Of a DNA stretch of 36,057 bases, positions 8,310-16,576 are shown piece after piece. The position numbers and the translations under genes are program-made. Each line of letters begins with the position of its first letter. Position 1 is the first letter of the stretch. The DNA comes from a virus. The stretch spans positions 1 through 36,057 of IMG/VR virus record IMGVR_UViG_3300029309_000124. The stretch is one strand, 5' to 3'. Under the pieces are notes generated by a model that was given only the letters and a program-made list of their open reading frames with translations, made no database searches and had not been told where the DNA came from.

Positions 8310-10367
8310 CTATGGTGAGCTTGTAGTCCGCATAGCGACTTCTTTCTGAACTATTTTTTGCACTGTGCCTACAAATTGATCTGCACCAACGTTGACCAGG
8401 ACTTTTTCAATTACGACATCAGGTTGTCTCAGCATTGCACTAGCTCTCGCAGTGGTGCTGGATGAATTTCCAGCAGCGCTCGCACCCGCTCGAGCTACTC
8501 TTTCCATTTGATCTCTTTGGGCAGATGCAGGTATTGGAATACTAGCTCTTGTATTTGATAGTTTAGTTAGTCCATAGGACACCAAGGCAACTGCTCCACC
8601 AACCAACAGCAACCCAGCCAGTACAGGTACTATCGCAGCACCTATGGCCCCAAAGCCGGCTGCTATTCCACCACCACCAATTAGTGCTGCAAACGTAGTA
8701 AACGCACTTAACAAGGGTCCAAGCACTACTGCAAGAGTAGTAAATGCAGCAACAGCAGCTAAGGTCGTAACAATAATTTGCTTTGTGTCCGTGTCCATAC
8801 CTTTTAACACCCCAGTTATTGAATCTGCAAGGCTACCAAGTTCATTAAGAGTTGGTTCAATCGCGATTGCTAGCTCAGCTATCATTAATTTGAATTTATC
8901 AAACACCGGTACTGTTGCAGCAACAGCTTTATCTAGCTTTGCTTGAGCATCCGCTGAGCTTTCCAATTGTTTAGAGTATCTTTGGTATTCTCCGAGACTC
9001 ATTCCAAATATTTTGTTTGCCTCCGCCATGTCTGTAATACCAACAGATGCTGCCACAGCTTTTTGGGTGAATCGGTCAAGTTGATCAAACTGCATATCGC
9101 CCATTTGGATACTCTCTATGAGCATCTCTATCCTATCCTCTTCAGTGGCCAGTAACATTTGAGTGGTTGATAGTTGGGTTCCTAGAACTGCGTTTAGTTG
9201 AGCGACCGTTTCAGCTGCGCTCTGGAATGTATCAAAACGACCAGCTAAACTTAATAAGCTTGAAACCTCAACTCCTGCAACCTTAGCAGCAGCCGCGAGT
9301 TTTGTGAAGATTTTTGGGGCCCGATCACCATATACTGCTAGCACTGAAAGTGACTGATTAAAATCTTGAATCATTTGTGCGGCATTTATACCAAGCTCAA
9401 GTCCCATGGTGGCCAAACTAACTGTTAAGTCATTGGCTCCCATTGTAGATAATCCCAATGCTTGTGTAAGATTTTGAAGTAGCTTGGCCGACTCGTCAGT
9501 TGATACATTTAATCTACCCAGCCTAACCGTTGTTCCAACTATAGCATCTTGCTCCATACGAGACATGTTTACAAAGTCAGTAGTACCAGACACTAGAGAT
9601 CCAATTGCTTTTCCGGCATCTTCCATAGATACCCCAAGCAAATTTGCCTCTCTCTGGGCATCAATCATAACGCCTGTAAATTCAAATCCCAAACCGGTTG
9701 CTTGGGCCAAAGATGCTCTCGCCTGATCGGCAGACTTAACAAAAGATAAAGTTACTTCACCAATCTTTGTTAGGGTGGACAATGCAAGGTTCTGTACAGA
9801 GAAAGTTTTCTTTAGGTCTCTAGCAAATTGATCTTGAAAATCTTTATTGCCCTTTAGCTTTTCTGCTATTGAAATAGTTTTACCCAAGAAAGTATCTTGT
9901 AAATTAACATTTATACCCAAGAACTGACCAAGTTCTTTTGCATACCTACCAGATTCTCTACCAATTGCCTGCTGAACAGCCAATGCTTTTTTGTCTTCTG
10001 CATATTGTTTTTGTTTCTCTCTTAAAACTGATTCTTGCATACCCAGTAGTTGGGCTGCTGCAGCGATTGATGCCTGATCGCCTTCTTCTATTCTTGTCCT
10101 TTCTAGTTGACCGATTTTATTTGCTTCTACAGCTAGGGCTAACTCATTCTCAAACAGTTCTTTTCTAGCTGCTATAGTTGCATTTTCATCTTGAAAAATA
10201 CCTGCTATTCTAGCCTGAGCTTCAAGAGATTGTTTTTGTAAATCTAATTGCTCTTTTAAAGCTTCATTCATACTAGTAATATTACTAGTCCTATTAATAT
10301 TGGAGAATTCAGCCTGATCGGCCAACTCTTTTATAGCAGCAATTAATTCTTGTGATGTTATAGCCAT
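8310..10367 (-). CDS. Tape measure protein
   Basis: A 685-residue protein with the usual tape-measure plan: an N-terminal coiled coil (about 1-150, rich in Ala, Glu, Gln), a helical middle with 'ADQARASLAQATGLG' and 'GLELGINAAQMIQDF', and a long hydrophobic Ala/Gly/Leu/Val region (about 530-605) that may enter the host membrane. The last 80 residues are polar. At about 1.5 angstrom per residue it would fit a tail of roughly 100 nm. T4 gp29 has 590 residues. The ATG has GAGGA upstream. It is followed by baseplate tube-cap, LysM-like and hub-like genes, as expected. Confidence 0.88.
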   Translation of the reverse strand: MAITSQELIAAIKELADQAEFSNINRTSNITSMNEALKEQLDLQKQSLEAQARIAGIFQDENATIAARKELFENELALAVEANKIGQLERTRIEEGDQASIAAAAQLLGMQESVLREKQKQYAEDKKALAVQQAIGRESGRYAKELGQFLGINVNLQDTFLGKTISIAEKLKGNKDFQDQFARDLKKTFSVQNLALSTLTKIGEVTLSFVKSADQARASLAQATGLGFEFTGVMIDAQREANLLGVSMEDAGKAIGSLVSGTTDFVNMSRMEQDAIVGTTVRLGRLNVSTDESAKLLQNLTQALGLSTMGANDLTVSLATMGLELGINAAQMIQDFNQSLSVLAVYGDRAPKIFTKLAAAAKVAGVEVSSLLSLAGRFDTFQSAAETVAQLNAVLGTQLSTTQMLLATEEDRIEMLIESIQMGDMQFDQLDRFTQKAVAASVGITDMAEANKIFGMSLGEYQRYSKQLESSADAQAKLDKAVAATVPVFDKFKLMIAELAIAIEPTLNELGSLADSITGVLKGMDTDTKQIIVTTLAAVAAFTTLAVVLGPLLSAFTTFAALIGGGGIAAGFGAIGAAIVPVLAGLLLVGGAVALVSYGLTKLSNTRASIPIPASAQRDQMERVARAGASAAGNSSSTTARASAMLRQPDVVIEKVLVNVGADQFVGTVQKIVQKEVAMRTTSSP

Positions 10368-10382
10368 TACTTGTCCTCAAAA

Positions 10383-10742
10383 TTAGTCTTTAAACGGCCA
10401 AGGAAGCCCTGTAAGGTTTGTAAACTCACTTGAGGCATCATCTAACTGCTTTTTGATTTCTTGAGCTTCAGACGAATCCTTGCCCTCATCAACATAGGCT
10501 CTCATATATTCAGCCTCAAGCCTGATGGCCTTAGCATAAGACTTAACGTGCTCATATTCTCCACGAACAACAAACTCTGCGTTTGTTCCTTCTTCCTCAA
10601 ATAGATTTGATAAAGGCTCAACATTAGCTGTGACCTTTGTGTCTTTACCATAAATGTATTGGAGGAGCTTTTTGTTGTAAAAGCCCCACATTTTCGCAAA
10701 TGATTCATTCATTTGTTTATTAGTTAAATCTATCTTAATCAC
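10383..10742 (-). CDS. Small conserved-looking protein before the tape measure
   Basis: I choose the GTG at 10742, with TTGGAGG six nt upstream, over a TTG at 10757 that would lie inside that ribosome-binding site. The 119-residue product (MIKIDLTNKQMNESFAKMW) is acidic and helical. It contains 'FVVRGEYEHVKSYAKAIRLEAEYM' (in part), an Arg/His/Tyr pattern I associate with unnamed proteins upstream of tape measures in marine myoviruses, and ends 'NLTGLPWPFKD'. A role as tape-measure chaperone is suggested by position only. It is 15 nt from the tape-measure start. Confidence 0.72.
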   Translation of the reverse strand: MIKIDLTNKQMNESFAKMWGFYNKKLLQYIYGKDTKVTANVEPLSNLFEEEGTNAEFVVRGEYEHVKSYAKAIRLEAEYMRAYVDEGKDSSEAQEIKKQLDDASSEFTNLTGLPWPFKD

Positions 10743-10765
10743 CGTATGAACCTCCAACCATAGTC

Positions 10766-10773
10766 TAAATAGT
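10766..10773 (-). promoter_or_regulatory. Candidate late promoter box ACTATTTA before the tape-measure block
   Basis: An exact ACTATTTA on the minus strand just downstream of the terminator, 23 nt before the chosen GTG start at 10742. Confidence 0.57.
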
Positions 10774-10815
10774 CAAGAAAACAAAACTCGCATCCGTGTT
10801 TGTTAGGAGCGAGTT
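10774..10815 (-). terminator. Terminator overlapping the end of the small ORF
   Basis: On the minus strand AACTCGC pairs with GCGAGTT (7 bp) around a long loop of about 17 nt, followed by TTGTTTTCTTG. The stem covers the stop codon at 10803-10805. The long loop makes it weaker than the others. Confidence 0.6.
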
Positions 10816-11012
10816 GCTTTCTTCATTTCTTTGGCTTCATCATCAAATTGCTTTTTCAACCTCTCGAGAAACCACATTCGAAGACCGACTGGTAAACTAT
10901 ACGCCTCAGTCAAACTCCAGCCACCATGATACTTAAGAACAAAGAATTGTTCATAGACGGCTTCCATGTATTTATCGGTCAGGCCAAAAAAAGTTTGTTC
11001 CGATTGGAACAT
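10803..11012 (-). CDS. Small conserved-looking ORF overlapping gp26-like; possible frameshift extension
   Basis: A 69-residue ORF, +1 relative to the upstream gene. It contains 'TDKYMEAVYEQFFVLKYHGGWSLTEAYSLPVGLRMWFLERL' (in part), a helical, aromatic-rich pattern familiar from small proteins next to gp26-like genes in marine T4 relatives. Two ways to express it are visible. It has its own ATG at 11012 with GAGGAGG only 3 nt upstream. Alternatively, ribosomes could shift on the T7 run (10986-10992), where both reading frames are open, giving a gp26-like fusion. By analogy with lambda G/GT, such a product would be a tail-assembly chaperone. The stop lies within a terminator hairpin. Confidence 0.7.
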   Translation of the reverse strand: MFQSEQTFFGLTDKYMEAVYEQFFVLKYHGGWSLTEAYSLPVGLRMWFLERLKKQFDDEAKEMKKATRS

Positions 11013-11811
11013 CTACCTCCTCTTTGTGTTTACAACTTGCACAAACAAACTTATCTTTAATTTCAAACGATGGATTTATGTTTTTGTAAATCATCTTTAG
11101 GTGTCTTGAGTCAATTGTAGGCATGTTCTCAACAAAAGCGTTGATAACTTCTTCTTCGGCATGGCCCTCAATACTTTTAATCATTTTCTTATATTGTGCT
11201 GATACTAGATTAGTGTCTTCTTCTGCTTCAACTTGAGACATAACAAGTTGTGTTAATCTTTTCTCATCAAGAGCAGTTAGCAATCCGACCTCAACATTAA
11301 AGCCACAATAAGGCAGCTTAAGTTTAAAATTACCATTCTCAAGTTGTTCAATCCCGGAATCACTTGGAACAAACCCAGCGATACCTTTAGAAGCCCCAAG
11401 GTTAAAGTTTAAGACGTTTGTTGTGGTACACTTAGGGCATTGTAGCTCTGCTTCATAGTCTGGCCCATAACCACTAATTCTAGCTGCAACAAGTATTGCA
11501 TTTTTATCCGCCACTAATAGTGTGTCTGGGTTTATGTTATCATCGACAATAATGCTTTTAAGGAAGCGATCAATAGCAACCCCTTTCTTAATTAATGTAG
11601 CAGAGGTTAGAATATCCTCTTCTTTTGCCGTCATAAATTTAATCTCAACAACACCCTCTCCTCTGAGTGGGTGTCCGTCGGGGTAGCCCACTCCATCGGA
11701 TGGAAGGTCTACAAACTCTGTTGGTGCAACAAAGTTCAGTGGATTAAATATTGGTGGCGCATCGCTCACCGGGGCCTTATTGGCTCCAAATCTATCCTTA
11801 TTTCTACTCAC
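10972..11811 (-). CDS. Baseplate/tail-assembly protein, T4 gp26-like, with a four-Cys zinc site
   Basis: A 279-residue protein starting at GTG (GGAGGATAA just upstream). It shows 'FVDLPSDGVGYPDGHPLRG', 'EIKFMTAKEEDILTSATLIKKGVAIDRFL' (in part) and 'DKNAILVAARISGYG', the pattern of the T4 base-plate protein family (gp26 type). Two Cys pairs, C125-x2-C128 and C257-x2-C260, can bind one zinc. In T4 relatives gp26 acts in baseplate hub assembly. Its place just before the tape measure gene, with an overlapping small ORF, also recalls the G/GT tail-assembly chaperones of other phages. The 3' end overlaps the next ORF by 41 nt, including a run of seven T. Confidence 0.75.
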   Translation of the reverse strand: MSRNKDRFGANKAPVSDAPPIFNPLNFVAPTEFVDLPSDGVGYPDGHPLRGEGVVEIKFMTAKEEDILTSATLIKKGVAIDRFLKSIIVDDNINPDTLLVADKNAILVAARISGYGPDYEAELQCPKCTTTNVLNFNLGASKGIAGFVPSDSGIEQLENGNFKLKLPYCGFNVEVGLLTALDEKRLTQLVMSQVEAEEDTNLVSAQYKKMIKSIEGHAEEEVINAFVENMPTIDSRHLKMIYKNINPSFEIKDKFVCASCKHKEEVDVPIGTNFFWPDR

Positions 11812-12318
11812 TTATCCTCCATCAGAATGTTCTGCATAGTCATAGTTAATTGTAAACGTGATTGAATTTATCTCTTCAGAGTTATAATCACCTCTACCAA
11901 AGTTTATTTCTGTAAAAAAAGCGTTCTTAAGAACCCATTGTCGCTGCATTTTACCATTTGGCTTTATTAATTCAATTCTAACTTCTTTAAATTGAATTTT
12001 ATCAATCCCACCGGTAAGTTTATTTGGACCAGCAGCTCCTTCAATCATACCGTATCCTTCTCTGTTAAATATATTGATAAGTTTCAAAGCAGAGCTATTT
12101 TTACTTTCACCAATATCAGCTATCTCAACTTGTATTGGGTTCCAAGTGAGAACGCCGGGATACTTGAACTTGTGATTTCCCAGTAAATATTCTTGAAAAT
12201 TCACCGTGGCTGATGGTAGCTCTGTGCTCTTTGCCCACCAATAATCCTCACTATCAATAGAGAGTTTAAATCTAAATTGACGGGTTGCTTTAACATTATT
12301 TTGTTTCCAAAAGGCCAT
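11812..12318 (-). CDS. Second gp19-like tail tube paralogue
   Basis: A 168-residue paralogue of the preceding tube protein, with near-identical opening 'MAFWKQNNVKATRQFRFKLSI', 'YWWAKSTELPSATVNFQEYLLG' (in part), 'FKYPGVLTWNPIQVEIADIG' and the end 'SITFTINYDYAEH'. Either the tube is built of two subunits, or this copy has a special place such as tube initiator at the baseplate or terminal ring; T4 uses the tube-fold proteins gp54 and gp48 for such tasks. The stop TAA is immediately followed by the GTG start of the next gene, sharing its GGAGG site. Confidence 0.88.
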   Translation of the reverse strand: MAFWKQNNVKATRQFRFKLSIDSEDYWWAKSTELPSATVNFQEYLLGNHKFKYPGVLTWNPIQVEIADIGESKNSSALKLINIFNREGYGMIEGAAGPNKLTGGIDKIQFKEVRIELIKPNGKMQRQWVLKNAFFTEINFGRGDYNSEEINSITFTINYDYAEHSDGG

Positions 12319-12332
12319 TTTTTACCTTAATG

Positions 12333-12902
12333 TTATCTTGGTAGGAAAGGACTGGATGGAGTGGTGGTGGTGCTTGCTCCTGGAATCTCACAAGTTGCCC
12401 AATCATACGCGATAGTAAGTTGAACATTCCTAAGATCTTCGCTTTCATAAGCCATAGTATCAAAATCAACAGATTTAAGAAACGGATTGTTTAGTGTCCA
12501 TGTTTCAATAGTTGTTCCCTCTTCATCAATGATTTCGATTTTAAAACCAGGGAATCCAAGAGATGGGGATGAATTCTGAGCGCTTCCTCCGAATCGTTCT
12601 TTGCTAATTGTTTCGTACTCACCTTTGTCCTTTACGTCATAACCACCACCAATTAAAATTTGCATTGTAGTCCTGATCACATCATTACCACCAGCGGGGT
12701 CAACCAAAGTGCAGGTTACGTCATCCCATATCACCTTACCAGGAAATTTATACACATTATCTAGGTATGAATGTTGATGCTCTCCGACGCTAAAAGTAGG
12801 AACCTTTACATCCTTTGCCCACCAAGCAACCGTACCAGCGATGGTGAGTTTAAACCTAAATTTTCTCTTTGGTACTACATCATTTTGTTTCCAGAAAGCC
12901 AT
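12333..12902 (-). CDS. 19: Tail tube protein, gp19-like (first copy)
   Basis: A 189-residue protein directly after the sheath gene, as in T4 (gp18-gp19). The opening 'MAFWKQNDVVPKRKFRFKLTI', then 'WWAKDVKVPTFSVGEHQHSYLD' and 'YKFPGKVIWDDVTCTLVDP' (in part) match T4-type tube proteins, which form the hexameric inner tube. The C-terminus ends with a Thr/Pro/Ser extension after 'VQLTIAYDWATCE'. Compared with the next gene it is about 20 residues longer, through a loop after 'KDKGEYETI' and the C-terminal tail. T4 gp19 has 163 residues. Confidence 0.92.
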   Translation of the reverse strand: MAFWKQNDVVPKRKFRFKLTIAGTVAWWAKDVKVPTFSVGEHQHSYLDNVYKFPGKVIWDDVTCTLVDPAGGNDVIRTTMQILIGGGYDVKDKGEYETISKERFGGSAQNSSPSLGFPGFKIEIIDEEGTTIETWTLNNPFLKSVDFDTMAYESEDLRNVQLTIAYDWATCEIPGASTTTTPSSPFLPR

Positions 12903-12928
12903 TTAAAATATCTCCTAAGTGTTTGTAA

Positions 12929-12936
12929 TAAATAGG
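12929..12936 (-). promoter_or_regulatory. Candidate late promoter box CCTATTTA before the tail tube gene
   Basis: The minus strand reads CCTATTTA, one mismatch to ACTATTTA, within the 43-nt gap between sheath stop and tube ATG, 26 nt before the ATG at 12902. A separate tube promoter would fit the high copy number of tube protein. Confidence 0.42.
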
Positions 12937-12945
12937 GGGAGTTTA

Positions 12946-15696
12946 TTAAAACTCCACACCTGTGTTGGTGATCACAAAGTCAATTGCGATAAATTCAATT
13001 GCTCTTGCCGGTTTGATAAATACCTGAGCGTAAAGAATGTTTTGATCAATAAGATCTGGGGTTGTTGTGGTTTCATCAAGAACCAACTTATAGTCAGTCA
13101 ATCCACCCTCGCCTTTTGCCTCAGCAAGAACAACTTCAGCTCTGGACTTGAATCGGTTCCAAGTAGCTTGAATGTTGTTGTCGAACAAGATAGTATCTGC
13201 GATATCACCGATACGCTTCTTGAGGTAGATCAACAGTCTACGTACATTGATACGATCAAGAGCACTAGGTTCAGTCTGAAGGGTCTTTTGCCCAAAGATT
13301 ACAATGTCGTCTGTGGCTGGGAACTTTGCAATTGGGTTGATGTTTACTTCATAAAGATCATCTCTATTATCTTTAGTAAGGTGCTCAACTGTATTCACAA
13401 CGCTTGGCCCACCTACTCCACCAAGAGTTGAAAGCCCACCACGATTAAATCCAGCAGGTGCAAACCAAGGATGGTCTGAGATTCTTTCAGAGGCCGCAAT
13501 TGCTCCAATAGCTGCAACTGATGGAGGCATATTAAGAATAGTACCGGCTGTGTTAGCAGTATCTCTAACTTTAACGTTAGGGAAGTATGTCGCTGCGTAT
13601 GAAGAATCAATAGTACTGGACTTAAGATTGCTAATAACAGAAGTTCTAGAAGCAGGCTGCTCTGTACCATTATTGTCTGTGTCTGGCTGGAAGATTCCTT
13701 CTCTATCAATGATAGCAAGGGCATCAGCACGCTCAGTTACCATGTCTACAAGCTTAGTGTTCAAAGCATTATTGATAACACCAGGCATAGAGATAAGGTC
13801 ATAACGAATCAAGTCTTTGTCCTCAACAATATCAATTGCTTTGTTGAGTGTGTAGACGGCATAGTTATCGCTCTCAGTACCGGAAGCAAGTCTAGTATTA
13901 GAGAATGGGTCAGCTTTCAGGATGTCCACTCCGTCAAACCCTCCAAAGAAAGGAACTCTGAATTGCTTAATACCTTTGGTGTTAATGAGAGCATCAAGGC
14001 TATTAGTAGCAGCATAAGATGTAGAAGCATCAAATGATCCATTCTCGTAGAAATACAATTCAAGTGCGCCTTCTTGCTTGATGTCCTGTAGAGAGAAAAC
14101 CTCAGCTGCTTGGCTGTTATCATCAGAGACTGCAAGATGAGGATCTTTGTTAAACCCATTAAACAAGCAGTAGTCACTATGAGAAGCATCATAAGAGACA
14201 GAGGTTATAGATTTTCTATAAGGAGCATAGCCAAATAAAGCTGTAGGTGCATAATTTGTTCCGCTTGGAGTTCTATTTTCCTTTGTTAAATTAAACAAAG
14301 GAAATTCAACGGTCATGTTATAACCAGTAGGCATATCAGATATTTGCTCGCTTTGATCATGTTTCTGACTCAAGTCAGGCTGAGAAGATCCGGAAGTAAT
14401 AAACCATGTCTGATTAGTACCGGCCGAACCACTGCTAATTGAATTAGCTGCCGGTGCTCTAGGCAAAAGGAAACCAAGTGGAACATCACCCTTGCTAACA
14501 TTGCTACCAAGCTCTACCCTTACGTAGTTAGAGTTATTTGGATACAGTCCAATCTGGGTGTACTTACGGTTTGTGTCGTCCCATTCTTGATAGTAATCGC
14601 CAATTTTCTTAGCAATATAGTTAGCAGAGTTTTTATCAAAGTTAACATTTGAAAATGTCTCAACAACTGTTTTACCTCTTAATATTTTAAGAGTAAATGA
14701 GGCAGTATTACGATTTCTTGTGCTAGGCAGTGAAATATTTGATACTTCAATATTGTAATTTTTCTGAAACTCGGTTCCTTCATGTAATGAGCAAAGTCTG
14801 AATAGTTTCTTTTCTTCGGTTTTAGCTCCTACAATCCATCCGGTTTTAGAAGCGGTCATCTGCTGTTGATGATCGCCCCATCCGGCTGAACCTGATTTAA
14901 GCTCCGCGACAAATGCATATGTCGCCCCAGTACCAGCACCAACTAGATAAGATGTATCAATATCAAATGTCTCTCCAAGAAACAGTTTCTCATTTACACC
15001 AGCGGTGTAGTTTGTGCTAGCCTCAAGAAGAGTAGCGTCTGTTGTTAAGATGTTTCTAATGTAGTCTGAGTCTGAGGGATTGAGGCTAAATCCTTTTTTC
15101 ACAAGAGCAGCAGAGCTAGAAATTTGTAGCGTAAAACTAGAGTCGTTACTGCTCTCAAAAAGAATTCCTGCACCCTCTTTTACACTACCAAAAGCGGTGG
15201 TTCCAGTTAATGCAACAGATGATCCCGTAACATAAACTACAGCAGCCAATGACGCATCTTGGGTTCCTGACCCTGACTTTGCTACAAAAATACCATAGGC
15301 ACCAACATTATTAGCTGTTGCTGTTGATGGTGAACTTGGAATATTCCATCCAGCCTTTGTTCCAGTGGCTCCATCAGCCTCTTGTCCCAATAGACGAACA
15401 AACTTTACCGGCCCAACACCAGCCGCGAGGTAAGCCTGAGCAGCATAAGAAGCGTAAGAAGGAGCAGAGGTATTTCCCTCTCTCCATGGATCATTGGTTT
15501 GAGCGCCATCAATAGGTGTTCCAAAGACATCATAGTAGTCTTGTAGTGAGCTAACCTTTACTGGAGTCATTGCTGGCCCTTGTCGGGTTCTACCGATAAT
15601 AACGATACCATCTTCTTCTGGTACTGGATCAAGTTGTGACCGATCAACTTCCCTTAATTCAACGCCGGGAGAGACGAAATCAAATTTAATAGGCAT
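12946..15696 (-). CDS. 18: Tail sheath protein, gp18-like
   Basis: The start is the ATG at 15696 with GGAG seven nt upstream; an in-frame TTG one codon earlier is less likely. The 916-residue product begins 'MPIKFDFVSPGVELREVDRSQL' (in part), then 'GIVIIGRTRQGPAMTPVKVSS' and 'VKFVRLLG', the N-terminal fold of contractile sheaths. The C-terminus carries the diagnostic block 'RINVRRLLIYLKKRIGDIA', then 'QATWNRFKSRAEVVL', ending 'IEFIAIDFVITNTGVEF'. T4 gp18 has 659 residues; the extra 250 or so lie in the variable middle (about 120-500), probably surface domains. Contraction of this sheath drives the tube through the cell envelope. Confidence 0.96.
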   Translation of the reverse strand: MPIKFDFVSPGVELREVDRSQLDPVPEEDGIVIIGRTRQGPAMTPVKVSSLQDYYDVFGTPIDGAQTNDPWREGNTSAPSYASYAAQAYLAAGVGPVKFVRLLGQEADGATGTKAGWNIPSSPSTATANNVGAYGIFVAKSGSGTQDASLAAVVYVTGSSVALTGTTAFGSVKEGAGILFESSNDSSFTLQISSSAALVKKGFSLNPSDSDYIRNILTTDATLLEASTNYTAGVNEKLFLGETFDIDTSYLVGAGTGATYAFVAELKSGSAGWGDHQQQMTASKTGWIVGAKTEEKKLFRLCSLHEGTEFQKNYNIEVSNISLPSTRNRNTASFTLKILRGKTVVETFSNVNFDKNSANYIAKKIGDYYQEWDDTNRKYTQIGLYPNNSNYVRVELGSNVSKGDVPLGFLLPRAPAANSISSGSAGTNQTWFITSGSSQPDLSQKHDQSEQISDMPTGYNMTVEFPLFNLTKENRTPSGTNYAPTALFGYAPYRKSITSVSYDASHSDYCLFNGFNKDPHLAVSDDNSQAAEVFSLQDIKQEGALELYFYENGSFDASTSYAATNSLDALINTKGIKQFRVPFFGGFDGVDILKADPFSNTRLASGTESDNYAVYTLNKAIDIVEDKDLIRYDLISMPGVINNALNTKLVDMVTERADALAIIDREGIFQPDTDNNGTEQPASRTSVISNLKSSTIDSSYAATYFPNVKVRDTANTAGTILNMPPSVAAIGAIAASERISDHPWFAPAGFNRGGLSTLGGVGGPSVVNTVEHLTKDNRDDLYEVNINPIAKFPATDDIVIFGQKTLQTEPSALDRINVRRLLIYLKKRIGDIADTILFDNNIQATWNRFKSRAEVVLAEAKGEGGLTDYKLVLDETTTTPDLIDQNILYAQVFIKPARAIEFIAIDFVITNTGVEF

Positions 15697-15726
15697 CAAA
15701 AATCTCCTTAGTATACTTATTCGTAG

Positions 15727-15734
15727 TAAATAGT
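15727..15734 (-). promoter_or_regulatory. Candidate late promoter box ACTATTTA before the tail sheath gene
   Basis: An exact ACTATTTA on the minus strand in the gap between the gp15-like and sheath genes, 30 nt before the sheath ATG at 15696. No terminator was seen between the two units, so read-through is likely as well. Confidence 0.55.
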
Positions 15735-15754
15735 TTCATTTTTCTTTAAAAGAA

Positions 15755-16576
15755 CTATTCTCTGTACTTACCATCGTCATTTGCCCAAGGGCGTGTGTCT
15801 CCTACAATAACACGCTCTCTAGATATCCTAACTTGGACTTGGTTCTCTTTTCTAATTATCTGAGGAACCTCTCGATTAATCCCGTCACCAACAAGGTAAC
15901 CCAATACTTTTAGTTTTACTTTTGCCTCAAACATTCTTTCCTCAACAGACAATTGATTGATATTGTTTTTGAGACCATACTCGCCCTCAATAAATAATTC
16001 ATATCTGTGCCCATTATATTCTATAACATCAGCTTTGGTTGATAAAACAAAAGATGGTAATATATCATTCATTTGCTGTTGATACTCAGTTCTAATATTA
16101 ACGTCAAACATACAGGTAACATAGTTTGGTTGAGGAACTGTAATTGTTTGGTATACAATTTTATTGCTATCAAACGGTCCTGTTTCGTCACCTTTTGTGG
16201 ATCTATTACGATCAGCGTTTACAAAGTTTCTTGTTTTATCTTGTTTTATAACTTTTGTAATCTCGGCAACGCCATCGCCCCTACCTCTCCTTTCGGAGGT
16301 TAAAGCTTGAAATGCTCCCTTAAAAGTATCATCTCTTACAACAGACGCCCTAGATACAGTTATCAGCGGAAGATTAAGTTTACCCACTGAGTCTCTAAGT
16401 TCTCTGTCGGATTTTACTTGGAATGCTCGTTCCGCCCCCATCCATAAAACAGGAACTTTCTCCCAGCCCTTATTAGTTGTGGTGTGTAAATGCAAAGTAT
16501 CATTCACATAATTATAAACTGCTGTATCAATTGTTTCTAAGCTAGATGGCTCAAATATCTCTACACTACTGCCCAT
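15755..16576 (-). CDS. Probable tail completion/sheath stabiliser protein, gp15-like
   Basis: I choose the ATG at 16576, which has GGGAGGG seven nt upstream, rather than the longer frame from 16660 that would overlap the previous gene by 95 nt. The product is 273 residues, matching T4 gp15 (272). Visible patterns: 'VPVLWMGAERAFQVKSDRELRD', 'LNLPLITVSRASVVRDD', 'KQDKTRNFVNADRN' and a C-terminal 'REVPQIIRKENQVQVRISRERV' (each in part), typical of the gp15-like stabilisers of marine T4 relatives. The protein would form the ring capping the tail tube and sheath and join it to the neck. It is the last gene before the sheath unit. Confidence 0.68.
   Translation of the reverse strand: MGSSVEIFEPSSLETIDTAVYNYVNDTLHLHTTTNKGWEKVPVLWMGAERAFQVKSDRELRDSVGKLNLPLITVSRASVVRDDTFKGAFQALTSERRGRGDGVAEITKVIKQDKTRNFVNADRNRSTKGDETGPFDSNKIVYQTITVPQPNYVTCMFDVNIRTEYQQQMNDILPSFVLSTKADVIEYNGHRYELFIEGEYGLKNNINQLSVEERMFEAKVKLKVLGYLVGDGINREVPQIIRKENQVQVRISRERVIVGDTRPWANDDGKYRE

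Noticed and set aside
10743-10757. TTG start for the small protein before the tape measure
   Set aside because: The TTG lies within the GGAGG that serves the GTG at 10742.
10986-10992. -1 frameshift at the T7 run
   Set aside because: A -1 shift reads TTG-GCC-TGA and stops at once; only +1 or -2 enters the 69-aa ORF.
12919-13431. 170-codon plus-strand ORF opposite the sheath C-terminus
   Set aside because: It covers the most conserved, certain part of gp18 on the other strand; the translation resembles no protein and lacks a start signal.
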